NCBI GenBank assembly: GCA_903813345.2
Contig: CAIIXF020000008.1
Location: 20,942,822-21,006,821 of the forward strand
Reading direction: 5' to 3'
Source: Owenia fusiformis
Taxonomy: Eukaryota; Annelida; Polychaeta; Sabellida; Oweniidae
DNA length: 64,000 nt
The notes under the pieces were generated by a model. The model saw nothing but the letters and a program-made list of their open reading frames with translations, was not told where the DNA came from and made no database searches. Positions within the stretch are counted from its first letter, which is position 1. Each line of letters begins with the position of its first letter. A program made the position numbers and the translations under genes. Positions 62,666 through 64,000 of the stretch are shown one piece after another.

Positions 62666-64000
62666 TAATGAAAATAATTCCTATGGAACTGTTATTTAAC
62701 ATTATACATTGCTCAAGTTGTAATGTCCCATTGTGAGGTACCATACTCCATGGCAGTGCTAGTCTTCAACATACCACTGCGGCATGTAAATCTTTCACCT
62801 ATTTTCAACAAATTTTGACTATTTCTCGATCTACTCGCCTCAGTGTCTATTCAGAGACACTGTCATGGGAGTTCAGTGAGATACCACAAGGTAATGGTCA
62901 CATACAAGCAAAAATTATAATATAAATTGTACTGCAGTATATGTCCTTTATTCCTCTATTCCAATGGATATCAACCTACAACTCATAATCATGATTCAAA
63001 CTTTCCACATGTTGCTATACTACAAGATTCAGTATTGCTACTATACTCTAATCCCCTGTAAAAGAGAATAAATTGCAGGATAAATTGATGGAAAATCTCC
63101 CAAATGTATTACATCCCTTGACAGCGTATTTTTGTGTACCATATAATTGCATGCATATCATTGCTCTCAATCAAAAGAATGAGAGCAATAACAAAACACA
63201 CACAAAAGATTAAGCATGAAATCAAACCCCTAAAATATGTAGAAACTCAGACAGTACATTGAGTCTAATAATTAAAGGTACAATTGTCTATTTTAAATTT
63301 CCAAGACACACTAACAGGTTTCATTTGATTAAACACACTTCCCAAGGGATTTATAAAAAAGTTTGGATCGTATAATAAATTGCTTGAACATCAAAATCCC
63401 ATTCCAACTATTTTATCTTTATAAACTGTTTTTTCTATTGATTTGGTTCTCAGTATATATACAATATTAGCTGTACAGTTTTTATAATATAAATATTTCA
63501 ACTGTTTTAAACACAGTATTGTACTTCATGTCTCACTGGTGATCCACTTGATTACGTTGGTTACTGAAACAAACCGTTTCGGTAACAATATGTCGGAACC
63601 TCAAAAGTAGGACTTTTTTTCCTCATTTCATGCGTTGTGGGCAGAATTCTCACGAAATTTTTTATCACAAACGTGTGTCAGTATCATATGTTTAAGAAAA
63701 TGTAAATGTTTGCGAAGAAATAGTTTAGAAGACAAAAGAATCGTCAATTTAATACCTCATTTAAGTTACGAAAACGGAATCGGCTAGAAATGCACATCTT
63801 ACCGGTTTTTTCGAATTACCGTTTATCTTGCTTCGATGACATTTCTTCTATTTTTAACAAAGTAAACCAAATCATGAAAATCTGACAAAATCAAAGCTGA
63901 CTATTGCCAAGGAAACAATAACTCATAAAATCTGAAATATCCGCAACCATCGTTCATAATAATAATAATAATTTTATATCTTCATTTTTATCGCAAATTG
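62666..64000. other. Noncoding DNA
   Basis: No gene is supported. It contains a small hairpin (GTTACTGAAAC...GTTTCGGTAAC, about 63560-63586) and an AATAAT microsatellite (about 63955-63972). Confidence 0.4.

Overview
The window is eukaryotic, AT-rich animal DNA. It carries one clearly recognisable host gene and a long gene-poor tract packed with repeats. Spliced exons, long introns and poly-C/poly-G-ended repeats of the '...GTAGCCAGGGGG' type suggest a marine invertebrate, possibly an ambulacrarian or lophotrochozoan. I cannot fix the species from sequence alone.

Region 1 (36-12039, + strand) is the 3' three-quarters of a Delta-type Notch ligand gene. Eight exons with consensus GT/AG sites can be joined by eye into 664 codons plus stop. 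They encode the end of the MNNL (C2-like) domain, a DSL domain, eight EGF repeats, a Ser/Thr/Asn-rich stalk, one membrane helix and a 163-residue tail. The tail contains an N-E-Q-N (NxxN) motif and ends in A-T-E-V, a PDZ ligand. Signal peptide and most of MNNL lie upstream of the window.

Region 2 (12040-64000) shows no second host gene that I can support. It contains: an approximately 3.1-kb inverted duplication (19.35-22.5 kb) of a decayed gene for a mobile-element-associated protein with PIN-like acidic motifs, an 'HGLSGSDTTS' motif and a CXC-like cysteine cluster; two copies of a roughly 370-bp element in opposite orientation, each with a perfect 9-bp target-site duplication, one inserted into a 37-bp minisatellite (25.4-27.4 kb); a fragment of a possible Crypton/KIAA1958-like ORF beside a 132-bp hairpin (37.9-38.4 kb); a PIF/Harbinger-like element with a TAA duplication (50.6-51.2 kb); a Tigger/pogo-like MITE (27.9 kb); several dispersed short repeat families present two to six times; and large 53-bp (45.8-46.7 kb) and 29-bp (58.5-59.6 kb) tandem arrays.

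Most short open reading frames outside Delta arise from repeats or chance. No tRNA, rRNA or CRISPR array was seen. All repeat-family assignments come from terminal motifs and pairwise comparison within the window, not from a database search.
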